Shown here one piece after another: positions 43,542-54,230 of a stretch of 64,000 nt of DNA; the stretch's first letter is position 1, and each line of letters starts with the position of its first letter. The notes beneath the pieces are model-generated. The model was not told the DNA's origin, did no database searches, and was given only the letters and a program-made list of their open reading frames with translations. Location: positions 124,001 through 188,000 of the forward strand of contig JAADJZ010000009.1 of NCBI GenBank assembly GCA_011032825.1. Reading direction: 5' to 3'. The position numbers were made by a program, and so were the translations under genes. This stretch comes from Massariosphaeria phaeospora (lineage: Eukaryota > Ascomycota > Dothideomycetes > Pleosporales).

Positions 43542-44344
43542 GACTTGCTATCAATCAAATCTATCAATCTAAGTGCCCTGGATTGATTTGATTGATGTCA
43601 CTAGCCTAATATGAATTGATTTGGTTGCCTTGAAACACGTGATAGCTATGGATTGATTGAGAATTGATTGGATAATTGGGAACTAGGTCCGGAGATCTCC
43701 GGGGGGTCCGTTTTGTATAAGGATCGCTAGTAATCCTCTCCCTAGTCTAATTTCTATTCTATCATAAAACATCATCTATATAGCTATTGTACGTGACTGT
43801 AGAGCCTCGTTTTTTGGGCTGCACTTATGGTGTTCGGCAGAGTACGATATGAATCCGGGCATGGTGTGCGCGAACAAGTTACCTACACGAACACGGACAT
43901 CAGACGCATGGACACGCACGGTATTAGTATGCTTCGGCAATAAAAAACCTTAGAACTAACACTCGACGAGATTATAGGAATCGCGCTAGAAGCCCTTTGG
44001 GGGAGCCTCTTGTCCCAATTTAATCCCGCTTCTGCATGCCAAGGGACAAGAAAAGGCGTTAAGAAGGCGAACGAACAGGTTCTGTCGCTCAGCGAAACTG
44101 ACGCATGCAGCCAAAGCTAATGAATTCCTGCTTTAAGTTTCTTTGTTCAAAGAACAAATAGAGCCTGTTGTTTGTGATGCTGAAAACAGCTAGAAGCCTA
44201 GCTTCTTTGTAACAAACTTCCACCGACGCAGAACAAAGGATAGAGAAACATAACTTATTACATTACTAAAGGAAGAAGGATCTATTCTCATCTACCTCCT
44301 AGACACTTCTACTACAGCCTCGCATCGCACCGCAAACGTAAAAA
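43542..44344. other. 5' flank of the NTPase-nuclease gene inside the insertion
   Basis: 803 bases. The first ~140 contain ATTGATTTGATTGAT-type repeats and a TCCGGAGATCTCCGG palindrome (~43690). The rest is non-coding leader with no recognised gene. Confidence 0.5.
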
Positions 44345-47198
44345 ATGCCTGTAACTACTAGAGCGCAGAGTCGTCGACAAGCTAGAGAGTTACAGCTTGC
44401 TCGCAAACCGTCTAAAGCAATCCATCAACATCCTAAAAGCACAAGATCTACTGCTTATAAGCAGCCTCCTACGTTAGAAGAAACCCAGTCTTGTTCACAG
44501 AGCCTATCTCAAGCCTCCAGCGATAGAAGCCCATCTCAAGAGTCCAACAATAGGAGCCTATCTCAAGCCCCCAGCGATAGAAGCCCATCTCAAGAGTCCA
44601 ACAATAGGAGCCTATCTCAAGCCTCCAGCGATAGGAACTTATCTCAAGCCTCTAGCAACAGACGCCCGTCTCAAGCCTCTAGCAACAGGAGCCCGTCTCC
44701 AGCCTGCAGCAACAGGAGCCCGTCTCCAGCCTGCAGCAAACAGCAATCACGTCAAATACCTGCTAAGGCTGGTTTAATCAATCTCCCTAGTGCTATCGAA
44801 AAACACTTCTGGCCTTGCCAAAAGTGCTCCTGCCAAGAAGGGGTGTTCGAAGGTCTAGTCAACAGCTGCATTATATGTAAGCATACTATGGATGACCATG
44901 AGCCGGATCTCAACAGCATCTGGAAGCCGAGCTGCGGATACCTATGCATGCGAGAAAAACTAGTCGCATCCCTTTTACAGCATACACGTGAATACGGAGT
45001 AATGGTAATTCGTGCAACGCCTATGGTTGGCAAAACTTCTCTCCTTAAACTACTCGGCTACCACATTCTACACAACGAGCGAGATCTAGAGCCTGTCTTC
45101 GTTGAATGGGAAAAGAGAGAAAAGCGCAACGATCAACCATATGGGGAATTTCTCCGGCGCCACAGAGAAAGCTGTCAGAGAGACAATGCAGAAGCTCGCC
45201 CTCGCAATAAGAATGCCCGAATAATATATCTCATTGATGAGGCCCAGAACTCATACGAAGAACAAAGCTTCTGGTCACAGTTGAAAGATTACCACGCTAC
45301 AAGACAGCAGGCTTTGTTTGTACTTGTTTGTGTCTTTGGTGCTACTGGGGTTTCTTCTTATTACGACCCGGACATTGAGTCACAGGCACTGAGAATGCAT
45401 GCTCTACATCGTATAGAACTACGCCCTTCGACATCCTCTAGTCTGTGCATGCTCCTCCGGCAAGACGAGGTAGCCTTTATGGTTAACAAATTTGCTACTG
45501 TTCATGGCTATCAGCTTCACAACAGGGTTGCTGAATACCTTTATTCCGCCACTAATGGCCATCCAGGGATGGTTGGGCTGCTTCTTGACCATGTAGCAAA
45601 TATGACTAAGGGCGTAAGTTATGTTCCTATTAGAATTTACGTTTAACTAACTTTTAGTAGGCTATGATTAATGTACCTCAGACGTTGACGCTAGAGTTCT
45701 TCCATAACTTGCTTGTCGAACGTGAGGACAGCTATGTGGAATGGCTTACTAAGTGGGGTAGAGGGGTCTGGTCGCCTTATTGTGAGCAGATGGTTGAGAA
45801 TGCTCTCCGATATTTCAAGTACCGCCACCTCAAGCTCCTGGACATTAAAAAAGCGCTTCGCGAAGTTGCTATTCAACCTCAAGGCCTACTTCGCATACAG
45901 ACAAACTTTGACGCTTTTGCGTTCTGCCACAAATGGGGATTACTACATACTGAACAGCCAATAGTTGGAAGCGGAGAGACCTTGTTTACCTTTGCATCCC
46001 CATTACATCGACGGGTCGCCTACCGCCGCCTCTATCCAGGCCGAGAACCAGATGCTGTTGTAAAAAATACAAGTCTCCAACAGGTTTGTACGAATGCTAT
46101 TGCTCGATTTAGCCCAGCAGCATTCCAGAACCGCACGCATTCCCGGTCTGATAGGAGCTGGGGCATCCCAGAAGCTGCATTTCAAGATGAGCTATATTGC
46201 TGTTTAAGCCATGAGCTTAATTATCTTCCTATTCTGTCGCAGTACTCTCACACTAAAGACGGCAGGATTGATCTCTTTGTTGCGGCTCGAAAATGGGGGA
46301 TCGAAATTCTACAATGTGGGAGTAACACAGCACTTACTAAGCATATTTCGCGATTCGCACCCGGAGGAAATTATCACAGCTGGGACCTTATGGACGACTA
46401 CATTATCTTAAATTTCTGCACTAGGTCTGCACTCGCAAGCATCAAAATCTCAGGTACGTTTTCTTGCTAACTACTTATAAAAAGGTAATGCAAATAAGAA
46501 TACATTACTAACTAACGTGTTAATTAGATAAAACGACACAATCGAACCTCTTTCATGTAATTATCGAGCCCGACAAGCTGAGTGCGGAAATCTATACGCA
46601 TGACAAACAGCTGCATATGTCTTGGTCCTTAAGCGAAGGGAGACAACGAAAGAACTTGGACGACTTCTGCGGCATTGACGAATCACTTTCTAATGAAGAC
46701 AGCGAAAGGATGTTGACCCAAGAAGATCTAATAGAAGATAACCACGCGATGACAGAAGTGATAGAATGGATGAAGGAGCGAGAGGAGGAGCGAGAGAAGG
46801 AGATGAAGGAGCGAGAGAAGGAGATGAAGGAGCGAGAGAAGGAGATGAAGGAGCGAGAGGAGGAGCGAGAGAAGGAGATGAAGGAGCGAGAGGAGGAGCG
46901 AGAGAAGGAGATGAAGGAGCGAGAGGAGGAGCGAGAGAAGGAGATGAAGGAGCAAGAGGAGGAGCGAGAGAAGGAGAGGAAGGAGATGAAGGAGCGAGAG
47001 AAGGAGATGAAGGAGCGAGAGAAGGAGATGAAGGAGCGAGAGGAGGAGCGAGAGAAGGAGATGAAGGAGCTAAAGCTGCAAATTGAGCAAAGAAAGGAGG
47101 AACGGCGGCTACAGAGAGAACAAGGTGAAGACCAGAACGAAATAGCGCACGTGCAGGACAAGTCAGTAAAGGGAACAGGCTCGAAAAGGAAACGGTAA
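44345..47198 (+). CDS. Crinkler-type P-loop NTPase / REase-like nuclease protein
   Basis: Three exons (44345-45613, 45661-46453, 46528-47198; introns 47 and 74 nt, both with CTAAC) give 910 residues without a stop. Order: a basic start; Ser-rich 12-residue repeats (~50-140); a treble-clef-like CQKCSC..CIICKHTMDDH (~158-185); P-loop ATPMVGKTSLL (~224); Walker B IIYLIDEAQ; a helical NTPase lid; then a nuclease-like domain with HTKDGRIDLFVAARKWGIEI, the GRIDF..KWGIE core of Crinkler (CRN/CR) effectors, continuing HISRFAPGGNY and DDYIILNF; finally a long charged coiled coil of KEREKEM units. CRN-type NTPase-REase proteins are known as eukaryotic effectors and have been traced to transposons. Here the gene sits inside a transposon-borne insertion. 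Ubiquitin-like N-terminus absent. Function inferred only from family. Confidence 0.72.
44497..44745 (+). repeat. Tandem 36-bp repeats coding Ser-rich 12-residue units
   Basis: Units of the type AGCCTATCTCAAGCC plus TCCAGCGATAGG repeat about seven times with small changes, encoding SLSQASSDR / SPSQESNNR series. Confidence 0.85.
46768..47070 (+). repeat. Tandem GA-rich repeats coding the KEREKEM coiled coil
   Basis: Units built from GAGCGAGAGAAGGAGATGAA (and a GAGGAGCGAGAG variant) repeat about fifteen times. All indels are multiples of three, so the frame is kept. Other frames are open over the same stretch only because of this periodicity. Confidence 0.9.
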
Positions 47199-47305
47199 AG
47201 CAGAAGAAGCAGGAGATATTGATGCGAGACACATTTAATAACACTTGGCTAAGGTGAGATTGCAATTCTAATGTCACGATATAGAGTAATAAGATGTGTT
47301 GGATC

Positions 47306-47470
47306 CAGACTTGTCAACAATCCGTCCGGATTGACAGATTGATTGGACGGATTGATTAATAAGCAATCCGTCCAATCAATCCGAGACCTTGATTACTAGC
47401 AATCCATTCAATCCAGAGGTCCCAGATTGATTGGACGGATTGTTTACGGATTGATTGTTTTGCGTACAGA
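47306..47470 (+). repeat. Subterminal repeat array, 5' end of hAT-1
   Basis: Several direct and inverted copies of GATTGATTGGACGGATTG lie behind the terminal repeat, likely transposase-binding sites. Confidence 0.8.
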
Positions 47471-47746
47471 GGTCCTTCAAGATTCTAGGTGTTGATAGCT
47501 AGCGGAGGCGTAAAAATATAAAATATAATATACTCTCCAGTTCGAATCCTGTAAAATTACTTTCTCGCCCTCGCTCAACCGGCCGTATTAGGCCTAGCCG
47601 CCCCGGAAAATCGATTACGCCGCCCCGAAATATCTCGCGACCCAAGATTTTCGACGCGCTGAGATTAACGCGCACTCACTACGTTCGCCCACACCCACGA
47701 AAGTACGTATGTTTATCGCGATTTTTCGCCCAAACTGACCTCGCAG

Positions 47747-50254
47747 ATGAATCAGCAGCTTAATGAAGTATTTGGGCGGGTCCTTGACTCCCAGTCCACG
47801 CAAAACGCCGCCGGCGCAGCCTCCTCGTACCAGGCAACCGATGCACAGTCAACATCTGACGCGCCACTCGATCTCGATCCTCTCGCTGTCTCTGCCTCCG
47901 CCGACGATGATGAGGACTATGAAGGCCTTGTTTGGTCGCGCGTACCTAATTTACAGAAGCCTCAATACGCTGCTAAACGTGCCTTAACAAGCTGGGTTTT
48001 TCAATACGGCTGGCGCGTATACCATCGCAAGCATGAAGCGCTGTATTGGCTGTGCAAATACTGCCATATACACAAGCAAAACGGGCTGTTTAAAGTGGCA
48101 ACTTCAACCTCTGCTATCCATCGGCACCTCGAGGCGCGGCGACCTGGCCACGGAGTCGGCAAAGATGGCCCAATTCGGTTCAAGAAGGAGGCATCTATCA
48201 TCTCCGCCCTACAGCGACAGGGCGTTGATGTGAGTCAAGAGGTAGCAAACGCCGTCGCCGATACCTTTTCGGCGCCCGCTTTTCAGCAGGCGCTTATCGA
48301 GTGGGTGGCTGCTGATAACCAAGCTCTGCGCGTTGTAGAGGTGCCTGCCTTTCGAGATATGATCAAGGCTGCTAATCCGCTCGCTGAGCGCGTTTTGTGG
48401 AGCAGCCACAACACTCTCCGGTCGCACATTATAGATGAATACAACGCCTACCTACCCGCCGTCGTGAGCTACATAAAGGCAGCCAAATCCGCTATACACG
48501 TATCCTTTGACAACTGGACCTCATACGGCGGCAAACGCGCTATTACCGGAATCTGCGTACACCACTTGAACGCAGCGGGTCAACAAGTAGATTACTTCCT
48601 TGGCCTGCCGACGCTATCGGGCGACCACTCTGGTTCAAATATCGCAGCAATCGTGAGCTCAACTCTCCACCGGTTTCATATACGAAAAGAAGCCCTAGGT
48701 TACTTTGTGCTTGATAACGCGACAAACAACGATACTGCCGTCAACGAGCTAGCGGAGGAGTACGGCTTCAACCCGAGCCACCGGAGATTGCGCTGCAGCT
48801 GCCATATACTCAATCTCGCTGCCCAAAACGTTATCTTTGGCCAGGATCGCGACGCGTTTGAGAACTCGCAGGAGAATTTAGTAGTACGTATTGCCCTTTC
48901 CCTTCCTGCCGCCGTCTCTCGCGCAGCACCTGCTAACTCGCCCCAGGCAGAGGAACAGTACATGAACGAGTGGCGCAAAGCTGGCCCGCTAGGCGTACTG
49001 TTTGATGTCATCGCCTCAATCTGTACGCCGCAGGCGCGCGAGCTTTTGGAGGGATACCAGCGAGATGAGGCAACGTCGCTAAATCTCACGAACTTTACGC
49101 CAAGAGAACTCAAAAAGCCAGTCAAAACTCGCTAGAACTCTTACTACGATACGTTTGAGCGCGCCGTCGACCTCAGGGTGCCTCTGGACGATTATATGGG
49201 CTACAAAATCGGCGAGAGCAACCGCCCCGCAAACCGACAGCGATCTCGGGCGGGAGCTCGCCCTCCGGAGGCCAGCCAGCCACGCCTGTATATACGTGAG
49301 GGAGGGCTTACTGGCAAAGATTGGGCTACTATTACTGAGTATATCGAGTTGCTCAAGCCTTTCAAGGAGGCGACTAGCTGGCTCGAAGGTCGGGGCAAGG
49401 CTGGTCGCCACGGCGCGATTTGGGAGGTTATCCCTACGTTTGAGTGGCTCCTCGCTACGCTACAGGCTCAACAGGATCGCGTAGAGGCAGTGGATTACAA
49501 CGATCCTGACGCGCCTGAGGATCACGTCAAAACAAACCTCAATCTCGCTATTAGTAAGCTGGAAAAATACTACGCCAAATTCAAAGACGCCCCGGCGTAT
49601 TACTGTGCCCTACGCCTCCACCCAGCGTACAAAAACTTTATCGATACTGCCTGGCGAGTACCCGCCGAATACGATGACGTAGATGGCCCCCATCCCCGCG
49701 AGGGGTGGCTAGAGGCAAACAACAAAGGCTTTCAATCACTTTGGGCGGGCGCTAAGCTAGCATCTAAAATCGCCGCCGCCGATTCAGCTACGCCGCCGCC
49801 TGCTAAGCGGCAACGTTTTGACTACGCCGTCAACCGTACTGAGTTTATGCTAGCCTCTATGAGAGAGGCGGAGATTGCGGAGGAGATTACTGACGAGTAT
49901 GAGCTCTGGAGCGCGGAGAAACCAATTGATCCAGCTCACAAGCTTGCTCAGCTGCCAATTGCCTACTGGTTGTCAAAGGAGCATCAATACCCTGTTTTGG
50001 CGCGGTTTGCTATGAATATATTGAGTATCCCAGCCTCAGCAGCCGATTGTGAGAGGACTTTTAGTGAATTGGCTGATCTTTTAGGCGTACGGAGACTCAA
50101 TATGAGGCCAGATTTACTATCCGCTTTACAGAGCCTCCGATCCTGGAAACGCCTTGGGATTGAGCGCTTCAAAACGCCTTACAAACCTACGAACACGTAC
50201 GATATCACTATCCATGAGATCGACGAATATATTGGGCAATTCACCAATAGTTAG
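47747..50254 (+). pseudogene. hAT-1 transposase, one amber codon
   Basis: ATG 47747 opens an 835-codon frame interrupted only by TAG at 49133-49135 (codon 463), in the segment KPVKTR-x-NSYYDTF where hAT transposases have Trp (hAT-2 reads KTRWNSYY at the same point). N-terminal BED-type finger: WLCKYCHIH..STSAIHRHLE. Catalytic region: VSFDNWTSYGGKRAITG and YFVLDNATNNDTAVNEL; SCHILNLAAQNV follows. C-terminal hATC dimerisation domain: LSIPASAADCERTFSELADL and LLSALQSLRSW. A TGG-to-TAG change explains the stop. As it stands it would yield a 462-residue truncated protein lacking hATC. Confidence 0.88.
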
Positions 50255-50550
50255 CTTACTAATCAATCCATCCAATCTATCAATCCGTCCACCCCCCAAA
50301 TCCCTAAACAATCCATTCAATCCAATCCAGGAGAGATTTCTTGTCAATCCATTCAATCCGGGGACCCGGATTGGATTGGACGGATTGTTGACAAGTCTGG
50401 TTGGATCCCAGCCCACGCCCACACATATACATCAAGCCGGGTCCCCAAGTTCAAAGCGGTTGTAGTTTGATTATGTAGCCCGCGCTTAGGAATGCTAGTT
50501 AATCTATCTTAGATTTATTAGAATCACCAGCCTCCCCGCATCAAACAATC

Positions 50551-51880
50551 TCGGCTACGTTGTACTTGCCATATCCTTAATCTAGAAGCCCAGATAGTTA
50601 TATGGGGCAAAGACCGAGACGCCTTTGAGAACGAGGACGCCAATTTTCAGGTATAATTCACCCTTTTACTTCGTCCTGCTAGTCACTTACACAAAACAGG
50701 AAGAGGAAGCGCTTAAGACCAAGTGGCGTACCTATGGCCCTATAGGCATCCTCTTTGACATCATCTTGTCAATCTCCTCCTCTCCACAGACTCATCAACG
50801 CTTCGTCGGCTTTCAAGAAGGCGAGGCTAAACGACTTAACGTACCTTTCAAGCCTCTCGAGCTCATTAAGCCGGTAAAGACGCGATGGAACTCCTACTAC
50901 AAGATCTTCTAGAGAGCTATCGTCCTCCAACAATCTGTTAACGCTTACGCCTACCTCAAGATCGCAGAATACAGAGCGAGGCCCTCTAGTGAGCCGCCGC
51001 GCAAGTTCATCACTGAGGGCGCATTGACGGGTAGTGATTAGGCTACAATCTGTAAGTATGATGCTCTGCTCAAGCCCTTTGACGAGGCAACAGCTGCTAT
51101 GCAAGGCAGAGGCTCTTCCAGTACTCACGGTGCGATCTGGGAGGTAATTGTCACCTTTAAGTGGCTGCTTGATCAACTCGAGGAGCAGAAACAACGGCTA
51201 GAAGCCATTGATTATAGCGACCCCAATGCGCCTCAGGACCACCTTAAAACAAACGTTACTGCAGCTCACAAGAAGCTTACTGAGTACTACAGTAAGCTCA
51301 ACGATTCCTCAGTTTACTACACGGCTACGATACTCCGTCCCCAATACAAGCACCTCCTCAAAAGCATGTGGGAGGTCCCCGACGATCACAACGACGAGGC
51401 TGATAGCCCACACCTGTTTAAAGGATGGTTGGTGAACAGTCACGAAGGCTTCCTTAAGCTGTGGAGGGCGTACAAAGAGGGAGCAGCTGTAAGAGCCTCT
51501 GGGCAGGCATCTCCTCCGTCAGCGGAGAGAGCAGCTAAACGGCAGAGGATAGGCCTATCTACGAGCCGTGATGAGTTCCTCCGGAGCTCTATGACAGCCA
51601 GTAAGCAGGCAGTTGAGAGATCTCTTGACAACGAGTATGACTGCTGGCAGCCTCTTTTGCCAGAGAACTCTTTTGCGGATAACCCTATAAAATACTGGGT
51701 CCTCGCTCGTACGCCTTACCCTATTCTTAGGCAGCTTGCTCTTGACATCTTATCGATCCCCGCCTCTTCTAGAGAGGGTATTCAGCGAGCTAGGGGATCT
51801 ACTCGGCCAGAGGCGCTTTCAAATCAAGCCGATGACGCTCTCCGCTCTTCAATCTATTAAGTTATAGCGGAGGATAGGCC
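50551..51880 (+). pseudogene. hAT-2 transposase, 3' half (decayed)
   Basis: Continues exactly where 43541 stops: CGGCTACG begins RLRCTCHILNLEAQIVIWGK. A GTATAA..ACAG intron-like gap at ~50652-50699 precedes EEEALKTKWRTYGPIGILFD, then KPVKTRWNSYYKIF* with TAG at ~50910, another TAG near 51040 (GSD*ATI), and a long open part to ILSIPASS. A frameshift around 51770 puts the hATC end (RVFSELGDLLGQRRFQIKP and LSALQSIK) in another frame. At least two ambers and one frameshift make it non-functional. Confidence 0.78.
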
Positions 51881-52089
51881 TGAAAACAGCAGTTATTAAG
51901 TAAATAATCGATCAATTGATCAATCAATCAACTAATCAATCAATTAACTCAACTTTCACACACTATCTTATCAACTTAGGCAACTCAACTTGACGCCAAC
52001 GATAGCAACTCAACTCAATCAGAGGTCCTTCAAGAGCTCAATTAATCAACTCAACAGCTCCAAAATTGATTAATTGATTGATCTCTAGT
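51881..52089. repeat. Subterminal repeats of hAT-2 (3' side)
   Basis: Many ATTGATTAATTGATTGATC-like blocks in both orientations and a CAGAGGTCCTTCAAGA block shared with hAT-1. The end may be near CTCTAGTCTG at ~52083-52092, but no duplication was confirmed. Confidence 0.6.
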
Positions 52090-52660
52090 CTGCTTATTTG
52101 CGACGGCCTTGCTCCGTTAGATTACCAACAAAGCAGCGACAAAGCGTTACTACTAGCTTACTAGCTTACCAACTAAGCAGCGCTAGAGCAGCGTTCTACT
52201 AGCTAGGCTGTATCAAGCTAAACTATAAAAACGCAAATAGAAAGAACTAAATAAAAAGAATAGAAGCTACTAGCAAGTTCCAAAGTCAAACTACAGCTTA
52301 AAGTTGCTATTAGTTAGTTTAGTTCGTTTAAAAAGCTTCGAACTAACTAAACTAATGTCGTAAAGTTACTAAACTAAACTAAACTAACTACTAAAACTTT
52401 TTAATTAAGTTAAAACTAACTAATTGAACTAACGTCGCCGCTGCCTGCGGACTAACTAGACTAACTAAACTAAGTTACCTAACGTTAAACTAAGATAATT
52501 GCTTTTGTACTTTTAAATTTATTTTTTTCGATAGTATACGCGCTAATTTTAAAGCTAACGTAGTTGTTAGCTGTATACTAAGCTTCTTCTAGCTCTTTAA
52601 ACTTTGCAAAGCTAAAATAAGCTTTAGCTTTATGTAAAGTTTTTGCGTGCTTAACATTAG

Positions 52661-52870
52661 GCTAGCGAATAAGTAGAAGTTGAGTTAAAGTTAAGTTGCT
52701 TTTTTTATAACTTTAATTTAACTTTACTTATATACTTAATCTTTTAACGCTAGTATAAAGTTATAGTTAAGTTAAGTTGCATAAATTTTAAGTTAAAGTT
52801 AGATTATCTTGCATAGGCTCTAGATTATAGTTAGGTTATAGTTAAGTTATAGTTAGGTTGTTATATTTAG
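52661..52870 (+). repeat. MITE-C copy 3 (heavily RIP-altered)
   Basis: Begins GCTAGCGAATAAGTAGAAGTT, like the MITE-C end with G-to-A changes, followed by GTTGAGTTAAAGTTAAG and the characteristic alternating GTTAAGTTATAGTT blocks. The right limit is approximate. Confidence 0.5.
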
Positions 52871-53954
52871 AGTTTACATATTGTATTTTAACGTTAGCAA
52901 AGTACAAGTTGCTTAAGTTTATTACAAATTGTTATTACAGCGTAAAATTAGTTGCATTTTAATAGCTAAGTACAAAGCAACGTTTACGCTAGATATTACT
53001 AAAAAAATTTAAATTATAATAGCTTTATACTACTAGAATAAGTAGTAACTAAACTTTAGCTTCTACGTTTGCTGCAAACTTTTTTTGTACTTTCTATAGT
53101 ATTTTTTTGCTAGATCTATGTTCTTTGTGTTAATTGTTACTCGTTTTGCGTGTATAGCGTTAATATTAGTATCTATTAAAGTTAGTTTTGCACTTAGCAA
53201 CAAGTAGAAAGCTATACTTTTAAAAATGCTAATTAAAAAAGCTTTTGTTACTTTTTGTATAGCTTTAATTGCACTAGCTTAGAAGCGTAGATTAAGCTTA
53301 AACTTTTGCGCAATTTTGCAAACTAACTAACTAAATAGCAGTTTGCGCATAAAGAGCTTAGTTAATTTCTAGTATTATTGAATTTTGCGCAACGCAATAG
53401 CTGCATGTTGTTAAAAATTAAGCTGTAATTAACTACTATAATACTTTACTTTTTTACTTTTAGTAGTAAAGCTTTTTTATACTACTTATTGTTAGTTTAT
53501 TTTTATTTTTGTATAGATTGCTAGATTTGCGAGCTACTTTTGCTGCAAAAAGCTTTTGCAAAGCTTTGCTGCTAGTAGCAAAGTAGTAGTAGTTAGTTTG
53601 CTTAGTACAAGCTATTGCGAAAGAATTGCTACGTAGTAAGTATAGTATAAAAAGTAAAAAGTTGTAATAATTATTTATAATAATTATAGTAAGTAAAGAA
53701 GCTACAAAAGTTGTAGTAGAAATGCGTGTTTTAAGTAGCTAGGCTAGCAATAAAGTGCTAGCGCATAAGCTACTTTAGACAAAATTTAGTCTATAAATTC
53801 GCTACTTAACTTTCTACTACTTTACTTTTTGCTTTTACTTACTTACGTACTACAACTAGCTTTATTATTACCTACATTTATTACAAATACAATAACCGCA
53901 ATTAAGTAAAAGCTTAACAATAAAATAAACTACGAGCTTAATAATAAGTTGCTT

Positions 53955-54230
53955 ACGCTAGCGAATAAGTAGAAAGTACTTATTAATAGGTATAAGTTAA
54001 GTTATAAGTTGCATAAACTTTAAGTTAAAGTTAAGTTATAGTTACTCTAGCGTAGGTAGAAGTTAAATTAGAAGTTATCAAAGCGTTAAGTTATAGTTTA
54101 GTTAGAGTAATTAAAGCTTTAAGTTAGAGTTAAGTTAAAAGTTACATTTAAGTTATAGAGTTATGTGTTAGCTTAGAAAGTTACTAAATTTTATAAAGTT
54201 ATTACAGCTAGTTATTACATTTAAGAACGC
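53955..54230 (+). repeat. MITE-C copy 4 (heavily RIP-altered)
   Basis: Begins ACGCTAGCGAATAAGTAG, then AAAGTACTTATTAATAGGTA, which tracks the AGTACCCATCGATAGGTA order of copy 2 after C-to-T and G-to-A changes. The end is approximate. Confidence 0.55.

Larger units (their letters stand above)
47306..50399 (+). mobile_element. hAT transposon hAT-1, 3094 bp, with 8-bp target duplication
   Basis: The ends CAGACTTGTCAACAATCCGT and its reverse complement (at 50378-50399) are inverted repeats of ~22 bp. GTTGGATC flanks both sides (47298-47305, 50400-50407), the 8-bp duplication of hAT elements. Subterminal blocks ATTGATTGGACGGATTG recur in both orientations at ~47320-47460 and ~50258-50390. It encodes a near-complete transposase. 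It is the youngest DNA element of the nest. Confidence 0.93.
43542..50550. mobile_element. ~7-kb insertion splitting hAT-2, carrying the NTPase-nuclease gene and hAT-1
   Basis: TCGGCTA ends the left hAT-2 half (43535-43541) and restarts the right half (50551-50557), a 7-bp direct repeat of target-duplication type (8 bp with one mismatch). The left margin begins GACTTGCTATCAATC, close to the hAT-1 end (CAGACTTGTCAACAATCC), and is followed by ATTGATTTGATTGAT-like subterminal repeats to ~43680, so it looks like a hAT terminus. The right margin has no matching inverted end that I can see. hAT-1 (47306-50399) is a separate, later insertion with its own duplication. Mobility as a unit is inferred. 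Confidence 0.55.

Noticed and set aside
46690..47277. Alternative open frames over the GA-rich repeat (SPSLAP and GAREGDEG products)
   Set aside because: All frames of a triplet-periodic repeat are open; only the frame continuous with the NTPase-nuclease exons is used.
47320..47470. Regular ATTGATTGGACGGATTG repeats as a CRISPR-like array
   Set aside because: Eukaryotic context, both orientations, irregular spacing and location just inside hAT ends identify them as subterminal repeats.
47500..47565. TTCGAATCC-like T-loop suggesting a tRNA
   Set aside because: AGTTCGAATCCTG resembles a tRNA T-arm, but no matching acceptor, D or anticodon arms could be found in the flanking AT-rich sequence.
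52360..52500. AACTAACTAAACTAA stretch as a possible regulatory or satellite array
   Set aside because: Low-complexity sequence of irregular period in RIP-altered DNA; no defined unit or boundary.
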